Assembly: GCF_000235625.1 (NCBI RefSeq)
Contig: NZ_AGTR01000001.1
Coordinates: 1-64,000, forward strand
Direction of reading: 5' to 3'
DNA from: Marinobacter manganoxydans MnI7-9
GTDB taxonomy: Bacteria; Pseudomonadota; Gammaproteobacteria; Pseudomonadales; Oleiphilaceae
Length of the DNA: 64,000 nt
Shown: positions 37,965 to 49,445 of the stretch, in pieces
Layout: the number at the start of each line of letters is the position of its first letter
Numbering within the stretch: position 1 is the stretch's first letter
Notes under the pieces: generated by a model
What the model was told of the DNA's origin: nothing
Database searches by the model: none
What the model saw: only the letters and a program-made list of their open reading frames with translations
Made by a program: the position numbers and the translations under genes

Positions 37965-38172
37965 ACCGGTTCCCGTTACGTTTAATGTGTTCAAATATGG
38001 TGCGTGTTCTGGATCGCTTGAAAAATGGTGCGACCATAGCGGAAAAGCCGCCCATTATAAACACAATGGCGGTGAAAATCAGGCGTGCAGGCACGCAAAT
38101 CAAGCGGTCGGATGACTGCAGGTTGGCAGCCGGCTAGAATGCTTCTTTTTTACCAGCAGATGGAGTCTGAAC

Positions 38173-38790
38173 TTGGCCACCAGAGCGGAGCAAAAACAGA
38201 AAACCCGGCGGGCACTGATGGATGCGGCGCTCTCGCAACTGAGTGCGGACCGGGGCTTTGGCAGTCTGAGTTTGCGGGAGGTTGCTCGGGAGGCGGGCAT
38301 CGCCCCCACGTCTTTCTACCGGCACTTTGCCGAGCTTGATGAACTGGGCCTGGCTCTGGTGGACGAAGGCGGCGTTGCATTAAGGCAACTGATGCGTCAG
38401 GCCCGCAAGCGAATTGCCCGTGATGGTGGCAGCGCCATTTCCACTTCTGTGGAAACCTTCATGGAGTACCTGGGCAACAATGCCAATCTGTTCCGGCTGA
38501 TGCTTCGGGAGAGGACCGGGGTCTCCAAGCCTTTTCGGACAGCCGTAAAGGCCGAGATTGACCACTTTGTGACCGAACTGGCCGATGACCTGCGGCGGAT
38601 CGCCGACGAGCAGAACAAACCCCTCTCAGAAGCCAGACTGGTGGCCGAGGCCATGGTAACGCTGGTATTCAACCAGGGGGCAGAAGCGCTGGATGCAACC
38701 GCTTCCGAACGTGATGAGCTGAAGGCCAAGCTGAAAACCGAGCTCAGAATGATCCTGGTCGGCTCCCAGACTCTGGCGAAACGCAACTGA
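38173..38790 (+). CDS. fabR: TetR-family regulator of unsaturated fatty acid synthesis, FabR/DesT-like
   Basis: 205 residues. N-terminal helix-turn-helix ([23 protein letters not shown], residues about 31-53 of the protein) and a C-terminal ligand domain with [10 protein letters not shown] and [12 protein letters not shown], patterns of FabR and Pseudomonas DesT, which repress desaturation/fabAB genes in response to acyl-CoA saturation. Translation starts with TTG, supported by GGAG exactly 7 nt upstream. It stands alone, divergent from aspS with about 200 bp between; no desaturase gene is in the window. The FabR/DesT assignment is by motif memory. Confidence 0.85.
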   Translation: MATRAEQKQKTRRALMDAALSQLSADRGFGSLSLREVAREAGIAPTSFYRHFAELDELGLALVDEGGVALRQLMRQARKRIARDGGSAISTSVETFMEYLGNNANLFRLMLRERTGVSKPFRTAVKAEIDHFVTELADDLRRIADEQNKPLSEARLVAEAMVTLVFNQGAEALDATASERDELKAKLKTELRMILVGSQTLAKRN

Positions 38791-38803
38791 CCTCACCTTC
38801 GAA

Positions 38804-39238
38804 CTAGACACCGGCCTCAAGTTCAGCAAGAACCGGGGCCAGTCTTGAGCGAACCTGCTCCAGTTCCTCATCGGAATAAGCAACCGGCGCCTGCTTGCCC
38901 CACACCGGGCCCGGCCATGCCGGGTCGCCTTCGAACCGCACGATATGATGCAGATGAAGCTGGGGTACCATGTTGCCAAGGGCTGCGACGTTCATCTTGT
39001 CGCCGCCGAAGACATCCATCATGGCTTCGCTGAGCGCGGAGGACTCGCGGACCAGCTGGTACTGCTGGTCCGCCGACAACTGGTAGATCTCACGGATGCC
39101 GGCGACCGCCGGCACCAACAGCACCCAAGGCCAGGTGCTGTCATTCATCAGTCGGATTTCACAAAGCGAGGTGCTTCCAAGGCCAATCGTGTCGGCCTTC
39201 AGTCGCTCGTGTAACCGGAAAACTTCCGGTTCGCTCAT
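38804..39238 (-). CDS. HIT-family protein
   Basis: 144-residue histidine-triad protein with the nucleotide-binding motif HLHHIVR (QLHLHHIVRFEGD) near residue 100 and the companion segment LVPAVAGIREIYQL. The spacing HxHH with a downstream PAWPGPVWG is typical of a proteobacterial HIT subgroup of unknown substrate. GGAGG lies 6 nt before ATG 39238; the earlier ATG at 39244 would abut the site, so the shorter start is chosen. Converges with the fabR-like gene. Confidence 0.85.
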   Translation of the reverse strand: MSEPEVFRLHERLKADTIGLGSTSLCEIRLMNDSTWPWVLLVPAVAGIREIYQLSADQQYQLVRESSALSEAMMDVFGGDKMNVAALGNMVPQLHLHHIVRFEGDPAWPGPVWGKQAPVAYSDEELEQVRSRLAPVLAELEAGV

Positions 39239-39261
39239 ATTCATCCTCCGATTATCTGGGT

Positions 39262-40605
39262 TTACTCGGAGTGGAACTGGGTGCGGCCACGGCCAATGGC
39301 GTAATAAATGAGGCCGTAGCGATCCAGCATTTCCGGCTCGTAGAGATTGCGGCCATCAAAGACCACAGGTTCACGAATGGTCGCAGCAATGGATTCGAAG
39401 TCTGGCGACCGGAACTCTTTCCACTCGGTGCAGATAGCGAGAACATCTGCCCCTTTAAGCGCCTGCTCTTTCGTGCCGCACAGGGTCAGGCCTTCCTGAT
39501 CACCGTAGATTCGCTGAGTTTCCTCCATGGCCTCCGGGTCGAAAGCCTGCACTCTGGCGCCGGCTTTCCAGAGATCTTCCATCAATGTGCGGGAAGAAGC
39601 TTCGCGCATATCGTCGGTATTCGGCTTGAACGCCAGCCCCCAAAGCGCAACGACCTTGCCATTGAGATCACCACCAAAATAGTGGCTGATCTTGTCGAAC
39701 AACACGTGTTTCTGGGCGTAGTTGACCGATTCAACCGCATTGAGCAGCCGCGCTTCGTAACCGCAGTCGCTGGCGGTTCGGGCCAGGGCCTGAACATCTT
39801 TCGGGAAGCAGGAACCGCCGTAACCGCAACCGGGGTAGATGAAGTGATAACCAATCCGCGGGTCGGAACCAATGCCCCGGCGCACGGCTTCGATATCAGC
39901 GCCCAGTCGCTCTGCCAGATTGGCGATTTCGTTCATAAAGCTGATTTTGGTGGCCAGCATGGAGTTGGCCGCGTACTTGGTGAGCTCTGCGGACCGCAGG
40001 TCCATAAAGATCATACGGTCGTGACTGCGGTTGAACGGGTAATAGACCTCCCTCAGAAGCTCAGCCGCGCGCTCGCTATCAGTCCCGACAACAATGCGAT
40101 CAGGCTTCATGAAATCGTTGATGGCCGCCCCTTCCTTGAGAAACTCAGGGTTGGACACCACGTCGAAATCCAGTTCCAGGCCACGACGGTCGAGCTGGGC
40201 ACGAACCGCCGTCCAGACCTTGTCGCCGGTACCGACCGGCACCGTGGACTTGTCGACGACTACCTTGTAGTCCTCCATGTATTCGCCGATGGAACGGGCT
40301 ACCGCGGTTACATACTGGAGGTCGGCAGAACCGTCTTCGTCCGGGGGCGTACCCACGGCAATAAACTGGAGTGTGCCGTGACGAACGGCATCTTTGGTAT
40401 CGGTTGTAAAGGAAAGGCGGCCTGCCTCAACGGTGTGCTTTACGATATTGTCGAGGCCCGGCTCATAGATGGGAATCTGGCCATTCTTGAGCTTTTCAAT
40501 TTTGCCCTGGTCCACATCCATACAGAGAACGTCGTGGCCAACATCCGCCAGGCAAGCACCAGTAACCAGGCCAACATAACCGGTTCCAAAAATCGTTATT
40601 TTCAT
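39262..40605 (-). CDS. ugd: UDP-glucose 6-dehydrogenase
   Basis: Oxidises UDP-glucose to UDP-glucuronate with two NAD+. 447 residues: Rossmann motif [15 protein letters not shown] at residues 7-21, central dimerisation helix, the catalytic Cys in [15 protein letters not shown], and a C-terminal UDP-binding domain ([15 protein letters not shown]). Immediately downstream of galE on the same strand; together they supply UDP-galactose and UDP-glucuronate. The epimerase at 17,947 could use the product. Confidence 0.96.
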   Translation of the reverse strand: MKITIFGTGYVGLVTGACLADVGHDVLCMDVDQGKIEKLKNGQIPIYEPGLDNIVKHTVEAGRLSFTTDTKDAVRHGTLQFIAVGTPPDEDGSADLQYVTAVARSIGEYMEDYKVVVDKSTVPVGTGDKVWTAVRAQLDRRGLELDFDVVSNPEFLKEGAAINDFMKPDRIVVGTDSERAAELLREVYYPFNRSHDRMIFMDLRSAELTKYAANSMLATKISFMNEIANLAERLGADIEAVRRGIGSDPRIGYHFIYPGCGYGGSCFPKDVQALARTASDCGYEARLLNAVESVNYAQKHVLFDKISHYFGGDLNGKVVALWGLAFKPNTDDMREASSRTLMEDLWKAGARVQAFDPEAMEETQRIYGDQEGLTLCGTKEQALKGADVLAICTEWKEFRSPDFESIAATIREPVVFDGRNLYEPEMLDRYGLIYYAIGRGRTQFHSE

Positions 40606-40635
40606 CCTTTAAATCCCGATACAAATACAGAAAAG

Positions 40636-41631
40636 TTATTGGGTGTCGTCAGCTTTTTTCTTCTGCCAGATCGCTTCCCACGCCAGGGCGGTGCCGACAA
40701 TGGTATCTAGATTGTCGTAGTCCGGCTGCCAGCCCAGGGTCTGGCGGATAAGTGTGTTGTCTGCCATCAATGCTGCCGGGTCGCCGGCGCGGCGGCCGGT
40801 TTCGGTGACCGGAAAATCAACGCCGGATTGCGCCTTGACCACATCAATCACTTCCCGGACCGTAAAGCCGCGACCATAACCGCAGTTCATGACCTTCGAA
40901 TGACCACCATCTGCCATGTAGTCCAGCGCCATCACGTGGGCCTTGGCCAGGTCCTCCACGTGGATGTAGTCGCGAATGCAGGTGCCGTCCCGGGTATCGT
41001 AATCGGTGCCGAAGACACTCATGCCTTCCCGCTGTCCCGTCACGCACTCACAGGCCACCTTGATCAGATGCGTGGCTTCAGGTGTGGCCTGCCCCAACAG
41101 CCCTTCCGGATTCGCGCCTGCTACATTGAAGTAACGGAGAATCACATAATTGAGGCTGGAGGCTGCGGCCAGATCCATGATCATCCGCTCGCTCATCATC
41201 TTGGACGCGCCGTAGGGGTTGATCGGGGCCAGCGGCAGATCCTCAGTGAGCACCGTCTGCTCAGGCATACCATAGACAGCCGCGGTGGAGGAAAACACCA
41301 TGTACGGCACTTCGTGCTTTTCGACCGCTTTCAGGAGGTTCAGGGTATTGCGGGTATTGTTGCTGTAGTACTTCAGGGGGTTGGCGACAGACTCCGGCAC
41401 CACAATATTGGCAGCGAAATGCAGGACTGCCTCAAACTGGTGACGGGAGAACAGATCTTCGATTGCCGCTTCGTCGGCCAGATCCCCGACCACCAGTTCG
41501 CCGGCGGTGACCGCCCAGCGGTAGCCAGTGGAGAGGTTATCGAAAACAACGATATCGTGACCGGCCTGGCCCAGCTGACGGACCACGTGACTGCCAATAT
41601 ATCCGGCTCCGCCGGTAACGAGGACTTTCAT
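40636..41631 (-). CDS. galE: UDP-glucose 4-epimerase
   Basis: 331-residue extended SDR: NAD motif VTGGAGYIGSHVVRQL, active-site FSSTAAVYG and YGASK (Tyr-x-x-x-Lys), then LRYFNVAGANPEG and IRDYIHVEDLAKAHV, all GalE hallmarks. Interconverts UDP-glucose and UDP-galactose for surface glycans. Sits between tadA (9 bp) and ugd (30 bp), likely one transcript. Confidence 0.95.
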   Translation of the reverse strand: MKVLVTGGAGYIGSHVVRQLGQAGHDIVVFDNLSTGYRWAVTAGELVVGDLADEAAIEDLFSRHQFEAVLHFAANIVVPESVANPLKYYSNNTRNTLNLLKAVEKHEVPYMVFSSTAAVYGMPEQTVLTEDLPLAPINPYGASKMMSERMIMDLAAASSLNYVILRYFNVAGANPEGLLGQATPEATHLIKVACECVTGQREGMSVFGTDYDTRDGTCIRDYIHVEDLAKAHVMALDYMADGGHSKVMNCGYGRGFTVREVIDVVKAQSGVDFPVTETGRRAGDPAALMADNTLIRQTLGWQPDYDNLDTIVGTALAWEAIWQKKKADDTQ

Positions 41632-41640
41632 AGGCGAAAA

Positions 41641-42144
41641 CTACTCCTTCCCTGAATTCTGTTTGCGCAGACGCCGGATCTCTGCCCGTCGCCGACTGAA
41701 AAACTCACTGATCACCTGGCTACACTGATCTGACAAGACGCCGCCAACGGCGGTCACGTCCCAGTTCAGATGGGGCTCTTCGAGTGTCCGGCGTGCAGAC
41801 TCTATTGCACCGGCCTTGGGCTCACGTGCCCCATAGACAAGCCGACTGATTCTGCCGTGGACGATCGCACCCACGCACATGGTACAGGGCTCCAGAGTAA
41901 CGTAAAGCGTGGCATCCGGCAGCCGATAATTGCCCACCCGGGCGGCGGCATCGCGCAGCGCCCTGATTTCGGCATGGGCCGTGGGATCGCAACCGGAAAT
42001 CGGCGCGTTAAAACCCGCGCCGATTTCCTTGCCATCCAGAACCACCACGGCACCGACAGGCACTTCGCCCTTTGCTGCAGCCTCACCAGCCAGCTGGAGC
42101 GCGCGATTCATCCAGCGCTTGTCTTCCGGCGTCGCCTCAGACAT
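41641..42144 (-). CDS. tadA: tRNA-specific adenosine deaminase
   Basis: Converts wobble A34 to inosine in tRNA-Arg(ACG). 167 residues with zinc motifs HAEIRAL (His and catalytic Glu) and PCTMCVGAI (two Cys), preceded by VPVGAVVVLDGKEIGAGFN. The C-terminal RRRAEIRRLRKQ is a basic tail common in TadA. 20 bp downstream of guaA. Confidence 0.96.
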   Translation of the reverse strand: MSEATPEDKRWMNRALQLAGEAAAKGEVPVGAVVVLDGKEIGAGFNAPISGCDPTAHAEIRALRDAAARVGNYRLPDATLYVTLEPCTMCVGAIVHGRISRLVYGAREPKAGAIESARRTLEEPHLNWDVTAVGGVLSDQCSQVISEFFSRRRAEIRRLRKQNSGKE

Positions 42145-42164
42145 CGGACCGGCTCACCCGTCGA

Positions 42165-43742
42165 TTATTCCCACTCGATGGTTGCGGGCGGCTTGGACGA
42201 AACATCGTAGGTCACCCGGGATACACCGGTGATCTCATTGATGATCCGGTTGGAAACGGTCTCAAGGAGATCGTAAGGCAGATGCGCCCAGCGGGCGGTC
42301 ATGAAATCGATGGTTTCAACAGCACGAAGAGCCACCACGTATTCATAGCGACGGGCGTCACCTACCACGCCAACCGACTTGACCGGCAGGAATACTGCAA
42401 AGGCCTGGCTCGTCTTGTGGTAGAAATCCGCACGGTGGAGTTCCTCCAGGAAAATGGCGTCGGCGCGGCGCAGGATATCGGCATATTCCTTTTTAACTTC
42501 ACCGAGAATACGTACGCCCAGACCCGGCCCCGGGAACGGGTGGCGGTACACCATGTCGTAGGGCAAACCGAGCTCCAGACCGATTCGGCGCACCTCATCC
42601 TTGAACAGCTCCCGCAGCGGCTCCACCAGCTTCATTTTCATGGTTTCCGGCAGGCCGCCCACATTGTGGTGGGACTTGATAACGTGGGCCTTGCCGGTCT
42701 TGGACGCAGCAGACTCGATCACGTCCGGATAGATCGTGCCCTGTGCCAGCCAGTTCACGTCCTTGATATTGGCCGCTTCATCGTCGAACACATCGATAAA
42801 GGTATTGCCGATGATCTTGCGCTTCTGCTCTGGATCATTGACCCCTTTGAGCTTCGACAGGAAAAGGTCTTCGGCATCAACCCGAATCACTTTGACGCCC
42901 ATGTTGCTGGCGAACATGTCCATCACCTGGTCGCCTTCATGAAGACGCAAGAGACCGTTGTCCACAAACACACAAGTGAGCTGATCACCGATTGCCCGGT
43001 GCAGCAGTGCTGCCGTCACCGAGGAATCGACGCCACCCGACAAACCAAGCAATACCTTGTCGTTGCCCACCTGCTCGCGAATTTGCTGAACCGCATCATC
43101 GACGATCTTGGCCGGCGTCCAGAGGGCTTCGCATTTACAGATAGTCAGGATGAAATGCTCGAGAATCCGCTTGCCCTGGAGGGTGTGGGTTACTTCGGGG
43201 TGGAACTGGACGCCGTACAGGTTCCGGCTGAGATCCTGCATCGCGGAAATTGGCGCGCTCTCGGTGGAGGCCAGCAGCTCGAAGCCTTCAGGCATCGCCA
43301 CCACCTTGTCACCGTGGCTCATCCACACGTCCAGCAGCGACTCACCAGCCGGCGTCAGATGATCCGTGATATCCGCCAGCAGCGGACCCTTGGCGCGAAC
43401 CTTCACCTGGGCATAACCGAACTCGCGTTTCTCGGAACTGGCAACGCGGCCTCCAAGCTGCTCTGCCATAGTCTGCATGCCGTAGCAGATGCCGAGAATC
43501 GGGATACCACGGTCAAACAGCCCTTCCGGCGCCCGAGGACCGCCCAGCTGAGTTACCGACTCCGGACCGCCTGCAAGAATAATCCCCTTCGGATTGAACT
43601 CATTAAGCTCGTCATCGGTGATATCGAACGCTTTGATCTCACAGTAAACGCCGATCTCGCGAACACGACGGGCAATCAGCTGGGTGTACTGGGAACCGAA
43701 ATCGAGAATCAGGATGCGGTGGTCGTGGATGTTCTGGGCCAT
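42165..43742 (-). CDS. guaA: GMP synthase (glutamine-hydrolysing)
   Basis: Converts XMP to GMP. 525 residues: class I glutamine amidotransferase domain with nucleophile Cys86 (ILGICYGMQ) and the later HPEVTHT motif; ATP pyrophosphatase domain with P-loop [15 protein letters not shown]-terminal dimerisation domain ending PPATIEWE. Second gene of guaB-guaA, separated by a hairpin-containing 62-bp gap. Confidence 0.98.
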   Translation of the reverse strand: MAQNIHDHRILILDFGSQYTQLIARRVREIGVYCEIKAFDITDDELNEFNPKGIILAGGPESVTQLGGPRAPEGLFDRGIPILGICYGMQTMAEQLGGRVASSEKREFGYAQVKVRAKGPLLADITDHLTPAGESLLDVWMSHGDKVVAMPEGFELLASTESAPISAMQDLSRNLYGVQFHPEVTHTLQGKRILEHFILTICKCEALWTPAKIVDDAVQQIREQVGNDKVLLGLSGGVDSSVTAALLHRAIGDQLTCVFVDNGLLRLHEGDQVMDMFASNMGVKVIRVDAEDLFLSKLKGVNDPEQKRKIIGNTFIDVFDDEAANIKDVNWLAQGTIYPDVIESAASKTGKAHVIKSHHNVGGLPETMKMKLVEPLRELFKDEVRRIGLELGLPYDMVYRHPFPGPGLGVRILGEVKKEYADILRRADAIFLEELHRADFYHKTSQAFAVFLPVKSVGVVGDARRYEYVVALRAVETIDFMTARWAHLPYDLLETVSNRIINEITGVSRVTYDVSSKPPATIEWE

Positions 43743-43766
43743 GGAGTCCTCGGGGCTGAATAAACA

Positions 43767-43789
43767 ACGCGGCCCTCTGGGGGCCGCGT
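43767..43789 (-). terminator. Hairpin between guaB and guaA
   Basis: Perfect 9-bp stem ACGCGGCCC / GGGCCGCGT with a 5-nt loop; on the minus strand it is followed by TGTTTATT. It lies between guaB and guaA and could cause partial termination or act as an mRNA processing/stability element. Confidence 0.55.
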
Positions 43790-43804
43790 CTGGTAGGGCA
43801 ATGG

Positions 43805-45343
<1,539 letters not shown>

Positions 45344-45354
45344 TTAATCGATCT

Positions 45355-45383
45355 ATTATAATGGGGCTCTCGAAGACAGTAAA
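45355..45383 (-). promoter_or_regulatory. Sigma-70-type promoter of guaBA
   Basis: On the minus strand TTTACT (45383-45378) and a perfect TATAAT (45360-45355) are separated by 17 bp; transcription would start near 45348, leaving a leader of about 80 nt before guaB. Confidence 0.65.
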
Positions 45384-45460
45384 CCGGCCCTTTTTTAAGG
45401 TTCGATTGCATCTTTTTGAAATTTCGCTATTTTTACCCTCCCTCTTTTCGGCTATTGCGT

Positions 45461-46849
45461 ATGTATAACGACGGATCAGGACCGGCGACGCCGCATCTTC
45501 AGGACACCCGGCCCCGGGCACTCAGCGTCAGCGAGCTCAACCACCAGGCCAGACATCTTCTGGAATCGAGCTTTATGCAGGTGTGGGTGGAAGGTGAACT
45601 CTCCGGATTTTCTCGCCCCTCGTCCGGCCACTGGTATTTTTCCCTGAAAGACCGGAAATGCCAGGTGCGATGCGCCATGTTCCGGGGCATGAACCAGCGC
45701 ATCCGCACACCACCGAAAGAGGGCGATCAGGTCCGGATCCGCGGCAAGGTCACTCTTTACGAGAACCGCGGCGACTTCCAGATTATCGTTGAACACGTCG
45801 AACCTGCGGGGCTCGGCGCCCTCCAACAGGCCTTCGAGGAGCTCAAGCAGAAATTGCTGGCCGAAGGACTGTTTGAACAGGCCAGCAAGAAACCGCTGCC
45901 CTCACTGCCCAGGCACATCGGTGTCGTCACCTCACCCACCGGCGCCGCGATCCACGACATACTCACCGTTCTCGCCCGGCGGTGCCCCGCTATACCCGTA
46001 ACGCTCTACCCCACTGCCGTTCAGGGCAAGGCGGCGACCGCTGACATCGCACGAGCCATCGAAGCCGCACAGAACCACGGCGTTGCCGATGTCCTGATTA
46101 TCGGCCGTGGCGGTGGCTCTCTGGAGGATCTCTGGTGCTTCAATGAAGAAGCGGTCGCCCGCGCGATTGCCGCTTGCCGGATCCCCACGGTCAGTGCGGT
46201 TGGTCACGAGGTCGATGTAACCATTGCCGATTTCGTGGCTGATCTTCGGGCCCCGACGCCCTCCGCGGCCGCCGAAAAGATTTCGCCGGACCAGTCAGAC
46301 TGGCTTAAACAGCTAAGAGACCGGGAATTCCGCCTGTCCAACGCCATGGGCCTGGCCCTGAAGCGCCTGGGCACCCAGCTCGGACATCTGAGCGCCCGGT
46401 TGCGCGACCCAAGAAGGGAGCTTCTGGAGAAAGCCCAGCGAATGGATGAGCTCGAACTGCGCCTCCGTAAAGCTATTCGACAGCGCCTGACAACCGTTGG
46501 CGTGCGCAATGATCACCTGCGCCAGAGACTGGTCATGCAGTCGCCGCACCGCCAGCTCTCGGATAGCCAGGACGCGCTGCGGCGCGTGAGCGAGCGATTG
46601 GTTTCGGTCATGCAGCAGGACCTGAAACAGCGTCGCGACAACCTGGAACATGCGGCGCAGACTCTGAATGTGGTCAGCCCCCTTGCGACCCTTGGACGGG
46701 GTTATTCCATCGTGCGCGACAACAACGGAAACATTCTTCGGGATGCTTCAAACGTTAACCCCGGCGACACCATCTCAGCCCGCGTTGCACGGGGTGAAAT
46801 GACTGCGAAGGTGACTTCGGTCAAATCTACAGAAGAAACTGGCCCCTAG
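45461..46849 (+). CDS. xseA: Exodeoxyribonuclease VII large subunit
   Basis: Single-strand-specific nuclease subunit. Starting at ATG 45461 (MYNDGSG) gives 462 residues: N-terminal OB fold (VWVEGELSGFSRPSSGHWYF), catalytic core with IGVVTSPTGAAIHDIL and IIGRGGGSLEDLWCFNEE, TVSAVGHEVDVTIADFVAD, then a long coiled coil (about 275-400) and the C-terminal LATLGRGYSIV. The frame is open from ATG 45416, but that start would fall in the divergent promoter region. No xseB nearby. Confidence 0.95.
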   Translation: MYNDGSGPATPHLQDTRPRALSVSELNHQARHLLESSFMQVWVEGELSGFSRPSSGHWYFSLKDRKCQVRCAMFRGMNQRIRTPPKEGDQVRIRGKVTLYENRGDFQIIVEHVEPAGLGALQQAFEELKQKLLAEGLFEQASKKPLPSLPRHIGVVTSPTGAAIHDILTVLARRCPAIPVTLYPTAVQGKAATADIARAIEAAQNHGVADVLIIGRGGGSLEDLWCFNEEAVARAIAACRIPTVSAVGHEVDVTIADFVADLRAPTPSAAAEKISPDQSDWLKQLRDREFRLSNAMGLALKRLGTQLGHLSARLRDPRRELLEKAQRMDELELRLRKAIRQRLTTVGVRNDHLRQRLVMQSPHRQLSDSQDALRRVSERLVSVMQQDLKQRRDNLEHAAQTLNVVSPLATLGRGYSIVRDNNGNILRDASNVNPGDTISARVARGEMTAKVTSVKSTEETGP

Positions 46850-46952
46850 ACCCCCGAGACTAAGCCAATGGTCTACTAGTCCATGATTTCAAACGGCCTA
46901 AAGTTGTCAGGAAACGTATTAAAACAACAACAGGCACGATGAGGTGGAATGT

Positions 46953-48827
46953 ATGGACTACCACTCAGAGTTCCGGCGGTCGATAGACAAACCGGACGAA
47001 TTCTGGCGTGAACAGGCGGAAAAAATTGACTGGATCGAACCGCCGAAAACCATCTGGCAGCCAACCGACAATGGGCACGGGCAGTGGTTCCCCGACGGCA
47101 CTCTGAACACTTGCGATGTGGCACTGGATGCCAACATCCGTGCAGGGCGTGGCGAACAGAAAGCCCTGATCTACGATTCTCCGGTTACCGATACCCAGCG
47201 CTCCTACACCTACAACGAGCTGACCGATGAAGTGGCCCGGTTCGCTGGAGCCCTCAAAGACCGGGGCATCACCAAGGGCGACCGGGTCATCATCTACATG
47301 CCGATGATTCCGGAAGCCGTCATTGCAATGCTCGGCTGCGCGCGAATTGGCGCCATTCATTCTGTGGTCTTCGGCGGCTTTGCAGCCCATGAGCTTGCGG
47401 TTCGCATCGATGACGCCAAACCAAAGGCTGTGATTACCGCTTCCTGTGGCATCGAAGTCACCCGTGTGATCGAGTACAAGCCCCTGGTCGACAAGGCCAT
47501 TGATCAGGCCAGCCACAAACCGGAAACCTGCATCGTTTACCAGCGCCAACAGGTACAGGCCGAACTTCAGGCTGGCCGTGACCACGACTGGAACGAATTG
47601 ATGGAAACGGCCGAACCAGCCGACCCGGTGCCCGTCAAATCAACAGACCCGCTCTATATTCTTTACACTTCAGGCACCACCGGTAAACCCAAAGGTGTGG
47701 TGCGCGACAACGGTGGTCATGCGGTTGCGCTGAACTACAGCATGAAGCTGGTCTACGACGCCAAACCCGGCGATGTTTACTGGGCTGCCTCTGACGTTGG
47801 CTGGGTCGTCGGCCACAGCTACATCGTCTACGCGCCATTGTTTGCGGGTTGCACGACCATCATGTACGAGGGCAAGCCGGTGAAAACACCGGATGCCGGC
47901 GCCTTCTGGCGAGTGGTTCAGGATCACAAAGTGAACATGCTGTTCACTGCCCCGACCGCATTCCGGGCCGTCCGCAAGGAAGATCCGGAAGCAGACCAGC
48001 TTTCACACTACGACATCAGTTCACTGAAAAGACTGTTCCTGGCCGGCGAGCGACTCGATCCCGCCACCTATGAGTGGCTGAAAGAGCACACTGGCCTGCC
48101 GGTTCTCGACCACTGGTGGCAGACCGAAACCGGTTGGGCCATTTGCTGCAATCCGGTGGGAATCGAGTTAATGGCGACCAAACCAGGTTCGGCAACCGTT
48201 CCCTCCCCTGGCTACAACGTGCAGGTAGTGGACATGAACGGCAGCCAGATGCCCGCCGGCGAGCAGGGTCAGATTGCTGTAAAACTGCCACTGCCACCCG
48301 GCTGTATGATGACAGTCTGGGGCGACGATGAGCGTTTCCGCAAAACCTACCTGGAACCGATATCGGGATTCTACAGCTCCGGCGACGGCGGCTTTATTGA
48401 CGATGACGGGTACGTGTTCGTTATGGGCCGTACCGATGACGTTATCAATGTCGCTGGCCACCGGCTCTCTACCGGTGAGATGGAGGAAGTCGTCGCTTCC
48501 CACCCGGCCATAGCCGAGTGCTGCGTCGTGGGTGCGCACGATGATATGAAAGGGCAGATCCCCATAGGGCTGGTTCTGATCAAGGACGGCGCAACCATCG
48601 ACCATGACGAACTGGAAGACGAGCTGGTGGAGATGGTTCGAGACAAGATTGGCGCCATCGCCTGTTTCCGCCGCGCCCTGGTGGTTGATCGCCTGCCCAA
48701 GACCCGTTCCGGCAAGATCCTCAGACGGGTCATCCGCCAGATTGCCGATGGCGAGGAATACGCGGTGCCCAGCACCATTGATGACCCTGCCATTCTGGAA
48801 GAAATCAGCGAGCAGTTCCGCCGCTGA
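46953..48827 (+). CDS. prpE: Propionate/acetate--CoA ligase, PrpE/ACSS3-like
   Basis: Acyl-adenylate-forming enzyme, 624 residues from ATG 46953 (GAGG 8 nt upstream; an in-frame GTG at 46944 has none). The N-terminal ACS-type segment is present, with motifs YILYTSGTTGKPKGVVRDNGG (within residues about 230-252), WWQTETGWAICCN, YSSGDGG and the acetylatable Lys near the end in PKTRSGKILRR. The GKPKGVVRD..GH sequence and length resemble PrpE/ACSS3 more than AcsA (about 650 aa); propionate preference is inferred. No other methylcitrate-cycle genes are adjacent. Confidence 0.88.
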   Translation: MDYHSEFRRSIDKPDEFWREQAEKIDWIEPPKTIWQPTDNGHGQWFPDGTLNTCDVALDANIRAGRGEQKALIYDSPVTDTQRSYTYNELTDEVARFAGALKDRGITKGDRVIIYMPMIPEAVIAMLGCARIGAIHSVVFGGFAAHELAVRIDDAKPKAVITASCGIEVTRVIEYKPLVDKAIDQASHKPETCIVYQRQQVQAELQAGRDHDWNELMETAEPADPVPVKSTDPLYILYTSGTTGKPKGVVRDNGGHAVALNYSMKLVYDAKPGDVYWAASDVGWVVGHSYIVYAPLFAGCTTIMYEGKPVKTPDAGAFWRVVQDHKVNMLFTAPTAFRAVRKEDPEADQLSHYDISSLKRLFLAGERLDPATYEWLKEHTGLPVLDHWWQTETGWAICCNPVGIELMATKPGSATVPSPGYNVQVVDMNGSQMPAGEQGQIAVKLPLPPGCMMTVWGDDERFRKTYLEPISGFYSSGDGGFIDDDGYVFVMGRTDDVINVAGHRLSTGEMEEVVASHPAIAECCVVGAHDDMKGQIPIGLVLIKDGATIDHDELEDELVEMVRDKIGAIACFRRALVVDRLPKTRSGKILRRVIRQIADGEEYAVPSTIDDPAILEEISEQFRR

Positions 48828-48846
48828 CAGAGCCACCGTGAAAGCT

Positions 48847-48881
48847 GCCCGCCCCGCCCGAACCGGGGGCGGGCAATTTTT
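48847..48881 (+). terminator. Rho-independent terminator of the prpE-like gene
   Basis: A 9-bp GC stem (GCCCGCCCC / GGGGCGGGC) with a 10-nt loop followed by AATTTTT, 20 bp after the stop codon. Confidence 0.85.
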
Positions 48882-48949
48882 GCCCAATCAAATCCCAACC
48901 TGTTGTTTTTGCCCGCAATAAAACCTTCACGAAAGCTGCAAAAATTTCG

Positions 48950-48977
48950 TTGACGCCCCCCAAAGTCGGTCTATACT
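48950..48977 (+). promoter_or_regulatory. Sigma-70 promoter of the cold-shock gene
   Basis: TTGACG and TATACT separated by 16 bp. Transcription from about 48984 gives a leader near 160 nt before the ATG at 49144, the size of cspA-type thermosensing leaders. Confidence 0.7.
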
Positions 48978-48983
48978 GAAATT

Positions 48984-49143
48984 GCTGTGAAAATACAGCG
49001 GTATTTGGTGAATGCGTTTCAACGTCCTGCCGAAGTGCTCTTCGTTGCCCCTTCCTCAGTACTCTCTGGATTTCTCAGCAACGATTCCATGTGGAATTTT
49101 GAAGGTCCCGTGAGGGCAAATTACAGAAAGACAGGAAAGATCA
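48984..49143 (+). promoter_or_regulatory. Long 5' leader of the cold-shock gene
   Basis: About 160 nt without a reading frame between the predicted transcription start and the csp ATG; it contains a good ribosome site (AGGAAAG, 5 nt before ATG). In E. coli cspA such leaders refold in the cold to expose the start; the same is inferred here. Confidence 0.5.
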
Positions 49144-49353
49144 ATGTCCGATACTAAAACCGGCCACGTTAAGTGGTTTAACGAGTCCAAAGGCTTTGGC
49201 TTCATTGCTCAGGACGGTGGCAGCGACGTGTTTGTTCACTACAGCGCAATCAATGCAAGCGGTTTCCGCACCCTGACCGAAGGCCAGCAGGTGCAGTTCA
49301 CCGTAACACAGGGCCCGAAAGGCCCGCAGGCGGAAAACGTTACCCCGGTCTAA
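49144..49353 (+). CDS. Cold-shock protein, CspA family
   Basis: 69-residue single OB-fold nucleic-acid-binding protein with RNP1 (KGFGFIAQ, residues 16-23) and RNP2 (DVFVHYSAI). Binds single-stranded RNA/DNA as an RNA chaperone. Which Csp paralogue it is, and whether it is cold-induced, cannot be told from the protein; the long leader suggests regulated expression. Single gene, converging with leuA. Confidence 0.96.
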   Translation: MSDTKTGHVKWFNESKGFGFIAQDGGSDVFVHYSAINASGFRTLTEGQQVQFTVTQGPKGPQAENVTPV

Positions 49354-49399
49354 GGGTATACGCTCCGTCCTTTGCCCCTCACGGGCATCGGAAAACCAA

Positions 49400-49423
49400 C
49401 AAGCCGGCATTCGTGCCGGCTTG
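49400..49423. terminator. Hairpin between converging csp and leuA
   Basis: Perfect 10-bp stem CAAGCCGGCA / TGCCGGCTTG closed by a TTCG tetraloop. It lacks a long T run but sits between two converging genes, so it may stop both transcripts. Confidence 0.6.
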
Positions 49424-49445
49424 TGTCGTCAGGACGGACGGTTTT

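Noticed and set aside
36225-37985. A 586-codon plus-strand frame antisense to aspS
   Set aside because: aspS is unmistakable on the minus strand; the antisense product has no recognisable motif and mirrors GC-rich codon use. The same applies to 42072-43763 (antisense to guaA) and 58743-60164 (antisense to msbA).
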